A stretch of 64,000 nucleotides of DNA, from contig NC_134993.1 of assembly GCF_050947335.1 (NCBI RefSeq), forward strand, positions 15,128,001 to 15,192,000. Direction: 5' to 3'. This DNA comes from Megachile rotundata. Taxonomy: Eukaryota; Arthropoda; Insecta; Hymenoptera; Megachilidae. This document shows, in pieces, positions 58,259-64,000 of this stretch. Position numbers and translations under genes: made by a program. Within the stretch, counting starts at the first letter, position 1. Every line of letters begins with the position of its first letter. The notes beneath the pieces are model-generated. The model had not been told where the DNA came from. It worked only from the letters and a program-made list of their open reading frames with translations, and did not search any database.

Positions 58259-61200
58259 TCAGCAATTTAAGGCTCCAGTTTGCTTCTCGTCCGCAAAATA
58301 AGATACAGATACTACGTCCCCGCCGACATTAATCAGACATTGGCCCTGAAAGTTCAGATGCAATGAGTGCACAATATAATGTACAACACACTCAATTAAA
58401 TTGATGCATACTTGATTTTTATGAGGGCTGTGAAGCAGCACGCACTTGGTCATAAAAAATGCCACCATCGCATTGCCTCCCAAGGCTGTAATGTGTGCGC
58501 GAACAATTGCTAAGACTTCCATCACGAAACTGTGCGTAAATCCGCTTAAACCACCATTCTGTAACATATAATTATTTTCATGAATTTAATGTTATAGGTT
58601 AGAAATATTTATTAGAACATATGTGAGAGCACGAACCTCTCTAATGGATGTGCTCTCCCGAATAAAGAAGAAATTTAAGTTTCCTAGGTATCTCTCGATA
58701 CGACCTCCAGGTAAATAAGACAGAGGTGTTATGTCCACGCCATATCTTCCCTTTAAAGGCACCTGCAAATATTAACATTGATATTATAACCACGTTAATT
58801 ATAATATTCCATATATAATCATTCAACATTGAAACCCACATGTTTGTGTTTATATGTTGTATGAACTTTAGAACGCAGGGGCGACCGCGTTCGTATTTTC
58901 AATGCTGCTGCATTAATTAGAGTAGATGAATTTATATTGCTGCTGGATGCATTATCCGATGACACTTCAGTGTGATCTACGTCGATGTTAAATATCATAT
59001 CACTGTCATCTAAAAACATATGTCATAAAGTACCTAACCCAACCTTAAGTATAGTTAACCTAACCTTAAGATTAGCAAATGACTAATCATTTACCTGACT
59101 TTTTAACCTGATCCTTGCTTACAGAGTGGCTCATTGGTTTCTTTTTAGATTTGTTTATTTTAAGAGGTTCTCCTAACCCAAGAGCCATTCCAATCACTGT
59201 AAACTGTATCTCATCTGGTTCAGGTAGTGCTAGCTTAAATTGCATATCACAAAGTGCACAAGGAATCATTCTTCTTAATTTAAAGTATACTGACTGAAGT
59301 AACTTGGTAAAATACTTTGAAGGCATAGACGCGAATTGTCCAGCAGGAATTTTTGTCCTTGAGATCTGGGTGAACATCTGTAAATTTCTTACAATCTCCA
59401 GGTCGTCTAGACCAGGAATCGTCTGAGTATTTACTACGTGAAAATCATCGGGTGGTCTATCGTCCATTAACAATGAAATTCTATCCATATCCTCGATGTC
59501 ATCTACTTCTAATACGCAAGTATCCCTTGGACCTACGCTAAAATCTAAGTCAGGCAGTTCATCGTCCGATTCATCGGTGTCTGAAGTCGTCACTCGTCCA
59601 TTTTCAACATCCTGCAACAAAAAATTCAGTTGTGAACTATGTCAAGTTTTAGGAACAGTCAGAGTCAATACACCTACGCCAACTGGTTTAAGACGATAAA
59701 ACTCTCTGTTCTGCTTGACAGTCTCGACCAAAGTCTTTTGAATCTCTGCTAGCTGTTCCTCTTTGTGCCAAGAATTTCCGGATGCGATCTGTGGAATGGA
59801 CGGAGTAGGCAATGCGGCTACAAAAACAGCAGTACCCACAGCCATACCAATTATCAGTCGCTCCCCGACAGAAACTTGTAGCTTCAAGCCAAATATCGCG
59901 TTCATCCCTTTCACTTTTAGCTTGTTTAAGAGTAAACTGTGTAATTCGTATTCTAAGAATGGCAAACAGTCTGATATCTCTTTGGCATTTAGTTCTCCTC
60001 TGAGATCTTTCTTAGCTTTACACGCGATGGCCTGTATGATACATCCTCTTCCGGTTGTTGACAGATTTTCTGGTAATTCTATAGTCGTGAACATCACGTC
60101 TGGTACTCTAGCACGTTTACAAACAGCACACTTTGAAACATTCACACGAAATGGGACGCTTGATTCGTTATAGGGGAGATGGCACAAACTACATTTACTA
60201 TGAATCTGAACTTCGTGATCTTTACTCTCCGATATATGCCTTACTTTGCCAGTTTGGGTAGCTGAGGTGGGCGCGGATGTATCGGTATCGCTTTTCTCTA
60301 CTTTTATAGGGACTGATTTTTGTTGAGCTTTTTCGCGTTCTGTCTCAGCAGAATTTGTACCGGATCCTAATTGTCCTTTGCTACTGATAAAAACATTGTC
60401 TGAATCCTGATTGGAGTTGTGAAAGTTGATCACTGCTGCAGTACCATATGCGTTCAGCACACAGACATCATCACTGCAAACCAATAAATAATAAATAAAG
60501 TATAAATTGGTCCATTAGATATTAATTCTCTTATTAATTCTTTTATCCTTACCAAATACTTGTTTCTTCCCTGTAACCGATGACAACATTGCAAGCTAAT
60601 GCTCTTGCGTGTGATCTAACTTCCATCCTAACTTCTTTCCACCAAGAATCACGACTCTCTGGTTCTTCCAAGTTGCTAATTCTTTCTAAAAGCTTCACTG
60701 ACCTTGAACTTACAAGACCACCTGTCTCAAAGTACATACCTTATGACTCAGACTTCTAACATTAGCAAATGACAAAGATGAAACTGTTAACGCACTATGA
60801 TGCTTACCAATATGAAGAATAAATCCAGGTGGATACTGTTGCATCGTAATAAATGGATATTCTAACATTTCAAATGCATCCTGATTCATAGTTCTTATAA
60901 CAGCAGTTGATGTTTTCAATAATCCAGTCATTGATTTATCATTTGTTCCAAAAGAATTACCTACAGCATACATTACTAATTGCTTTAAATCGTTTTTAAA
61001 AAAGGACTGATGTACAAATAAAATTTGTATTAAAACAAACGCAATATTTTTAAAGAAAAGAATGTCTCATAAAGTGATTCTTTGTCCAAAAAAGTAATAT
61101 ACGCTTCAGACTACTTCTTAATTTTTATGTAAGTGTTATAACTAATAAATAAAGGAGGAAATTAAATATTCTTTTTCTTCAAAAAGTACATAAATTAAAA

Positions 61201-64000
61201 GAGTGATTACCTATAACCACCTGGAATCATCATGAACAAGATTTTTGTTTCAGGGATTCCTTCTTTGCTGGATATAAGTCACTTTATGAGGCATCCTGTA
61301 ATTTAAGTTTTAACTCACAATGAACTACCTAAAGGTCAATGCAATCATGAAGATAATGCATTTATTTTACTACATAAAAAAATAAACCCACTTATGTCCT
61401 GAACCATTTTTAACTATAAAACTAAATTAGAAATTTTATCATCAATTTATTTCTCAAATTATATTCTTTACTACAGTAATTGTTCAAATAATTTGTAGTT
61501 GAAAAAACTCACCTTTTGGAGTAATGCTCAAATCAGAATCACTGGACCTTCGATGCAATGAAACAGTAGGTTGTGCCTTAGTCGTTGGTAACTGACATAC
61601 TTTTGAAACCATAGAAGGAACAGCCGGAAGTGGATAAGATGGACTTAAAGATGCCTCATCTTGTTGCCTATGATTGGGAGAAGGATGGGACACACACGAG
61701 TTGTAAGTCATATTAGCAGTGTTAGTAATATTAGTGAATTCATTATGATTCGATATTTCTTCTGTATTATAAATGCTATGACTATTATTTTCTACATGAT
61801 CTACAGATGCAGGTGAGACTGAAAGGTTAGTGTCATTTGGCTTTAGTTGCTTCATTTCTACAATATCACTACTACATTTAAGTGAATCGCTGCTTGGAGT
61901 ATCTACAGTTAATTCTCTAGCAGCAATTTCATGAGATTTTAAATTAGCTGTAGATCTTTTGGTGAGAACGTTTTCATCTAAATGAAATGATTCAGTTCTG
62001 CATAAATGTGATTGAATGATTATACTTTCTAGAGAGGAGTTATAGGAAGAGGAGTCGGGTGTCATAATTGATGGTGGTGCGGATTCATCTAGCGGGAGAT
62101 CCTTTGAAAGTGGGGACGAGTATACCACTTCTGCATTCTTGTAATTTCGCATATGTTTTCTTAAATACTGATTGTGCAATGTTTTCCGTAAATTCTGGGG
62201 ATTAAAATTTCTATGTATTCTATCACGTTTCTTCCTTTTGAAACGACCACCATTGCTGACAGTTTGATGTTCTGGATGTACCATCATCTTTGTGTCAATT
62301 ATTTTAATTAAATCTAACATCCGACGTTGTCTGTTCTGGTGTGCTACATCATATAATTCATTGCTCGAAGACTGTATCAAACTTTCTGCACTAGAAGAAG
62401 TTTTTGATGCTAAAGTATCTCTACTTTTTTTTCTTAAATTGGATTGTACGGTAGACTCTTTAAACTGTTTCAAGGATGGTAACGAATGCGTTGACGAACT
62501 CAACTCTGGTGTACTCTTCGTGTTTCGTTCTTCCATTTTTTCCAAACATTCGTTCTTAAAAGATTCTTTGTAAGCAACACTGTCTGCTTCTTTGAGCGAT
62601 GAAGAATATTTTTTCTCCTCATCTATTGTTTTATCTTTATTTTCAGTGTCACTTGCATTTTGCAATAAAGAATATGCTGAGACAGATACTTCAGAATCAT
62701 CAGCATAAGATAAATTTCCTATATTATCCAAATTAGTGGAAGTATCATATTCAGTAGTACTGAGAACGTAATTTTCATTGTTTTCTGGCACTGCGATTTC
62801 AGGTATTTCACGCTTCTCAGAAACAGGAGTAATGGATTTAATTTCAGTTTCTGGAAAAAAAGGAGGAGGAATTTCTTCCGGAGTACTCGTCGCCAATGGA
62901 CGATCAAAATCTGATGAGTTGTGTATCTCTTGACGTTGCAAATCTTTGTTTTCCACATTTGTATTAAATTCTGATGTAGCCTTAGATGAAGCATCATTGA
63001 TTGCCATTGTTCGCACACGTTGTTTGCTTTTCTTAATTCGTGAACTGACAGTAAATTCTGCATTATACGGTATGTGATTCGTGGATAAACATCTGAACAG
63101 TGGAGGTGTACTTTCTTGAAGAGGACACGTGTCGCTATCCCTACTTGGCAATCTGATTTTTGGCAATTTAGGTTTTAATGGGGGAAAAGTATTGGTTCTA
63201 GTAAGCCTTCTTATCAATATATTACTTGTTCCTAACTCTTCATCAATGGAAAACTTTGAGTCACTCAAAACATTGTAACTGGTACTATCTATTGAAGATT
63301 CATCAGACACATTATTAGAACTAGATGTATTTTCCTCGAAGGAGGAATCATGTTGTTTCTTTGCTCTGATTTCTGACTTTATACTTTCATTTGTATAAGC
63401 ATCTTCTTTCATTTGATTTTCATATTTTTCTTCAGTATCATTTTCATGTTCTTTCATATTATCAGATGCTGGAGTGGATGCCATTGTTTCATTATCTTCA
63501 TGAACATTTTCTAAAGGTACGCTATGTATAGATTTTATTAAAAGAGCAGCTACTCCCATCTTAGCCTTATCATGTTTTTCTTTGTATGGATTATGTATAC
63601 TCACAATTGAAGATCTGGCTGAAGAACTTAAAAGAGGATTACTCATTTTACTTTCATCACTTGTACTGAACAATCTTTTGAAGTTTCTCATGCGAAGGTC
63701 TAATATACTTTTATTACTTTCGCCTCTTTCATCCTCTAAAGCCAACATCATTCTTATGGATGCATCTTGTATCACCGATTCGGGTAAAGCTGGATAAGAA
63801 ACTGAAGTTTTCTTCAAGCCTTCTAATGATTTATCCGCAGTACCCTTTAATTCATTGCATGGGCACTTTGTCATTTTTATTGTTCGTTTAGGACTTCTCA
63901 GTGCTCTTAAGCGATGTGGTAAATTATGCTTTTTACGCGCGACTCGCGTATTTGTAATACGAGGATCAGGAATATTCACAGGAGAGACAGGAAATAACGA
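58259..64000 (-). CDS. C2CD5: C2 domain-containing protein 5 (C2CD5/CDP138), N-terminus beyond the window
   Basis: Minus-strand exons in window: 61513 to beyond 64000, 60808-60960, 60553-60721, 59678-60473, 59095-59611, 58840-59009, 58637-58762, 58412-58558 and 58259-58345 (stop). They give 1550 residues without the N-terminal C2 domain, which must lie past 64000. In mammals CDP138 is an Akt substrate that binds Ca2+ and membranes during GLUT4 vesicle insertion. Conserved parts seen are TPKGNSFGTNDKS at the first join, YPPGFILHIGG, SRSVKLLERI, a CxxC pair region (CSLCHLPY, CAVCKRARVPDV), FTTIELP, KVKGMNAIFGLK, GLGEPLK, RYGVDITPLSYLPGGRIERY, FFFIRESTS, AHITALGGNAMVAF and QCLINVGGDVV. The 5'-most exon encodes over 820 low-complexity Ser/Thr/Glu-rich residues, far more than the linker in the human protein as I recall it. 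Confidence 0.92.

Overview
The window is animal nuclear DNA from an insect, most likely a hymenopteran such as a bee. It is AT-rich. Its genes are split by short GT-AG introns, and their products match metazoan families. One gene is an arthropod myosuppressin whose mature peptide is [15 protein letters not shown]. The assignment to bees is an inference from overall style and was not tested by alignment. There are no prokaryotic operons and no CRISPR array.

Layout from left to right. 1-6.7 kb is non-coding and holds a 30-bp minisatellite (3.3-4.57 kb). 6.72-8.73 kb (+) is an excitatory amino acid (glutamate) transporter whose first coding exon was not found. 12.25-14.16 kb (-) is a three-exon FAD polyamine oxidase. 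14.79-25.12 kb is a strange 10.3-kb block with imperfect inverted repeats at its ends and no convincing protein gene. 26.13-26.29 kb is a small hAT-type MITE. 26.85-33.30 kb (-) is Sara (ZFYVE9), in 13 exons. 34.24-38.22 kb (+) is Dis3/Rrp44, in 14 exons, head-to-head with Sara. 39.12-41.94 kb (+) is eRF3/GSPT1. 43.72-48.85 kb (-) is ACSS3, in 12 exons. 50.6-56.9 kb (+) is myosuppressin, whose long 5' intron carries three unrelated minisatellites. 58.26 kb to the right edge (-) is C2CD5, cut off by the window end.

The coding genes have no evident shared pathway: glutamate uptake, polyamine catabolism, endosomal TGF-beta signalling, RNA exosome decay, translation termination, short-chain acyl-CoA activation, a myoinhibitory neuropeptide and vesicle traffic. 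Exon phases were checked by hand. Six reading frames close completely: polyamine oxidase 521 aa, Sara 1449 aa, Dis3 979 aa, eRF3 598 aa, ACSS3 664 aa and myosuppressin 98 aa.

The most unusual part is the 14.8-25.1 kb block. It starts with a cluster of six CCAAT boxes. It then carries many near-perfect hairpins, followed by about 46 tandem units. Each unit has a branch-point-like CTAAT/CTTAAC, a pyrimidine tract ending in CAG, a 13-nt AT-rich segment and a GTAAGT donor, so it looks like a complete micro-exon with half-introns on each side. Two related long-range hairpin modules, each beginning beside a GTAAGT, flank the main array. This could be a structured long non-coding RNA gene or a large unclassified element. 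Both readings are inference and need RNA evidence.
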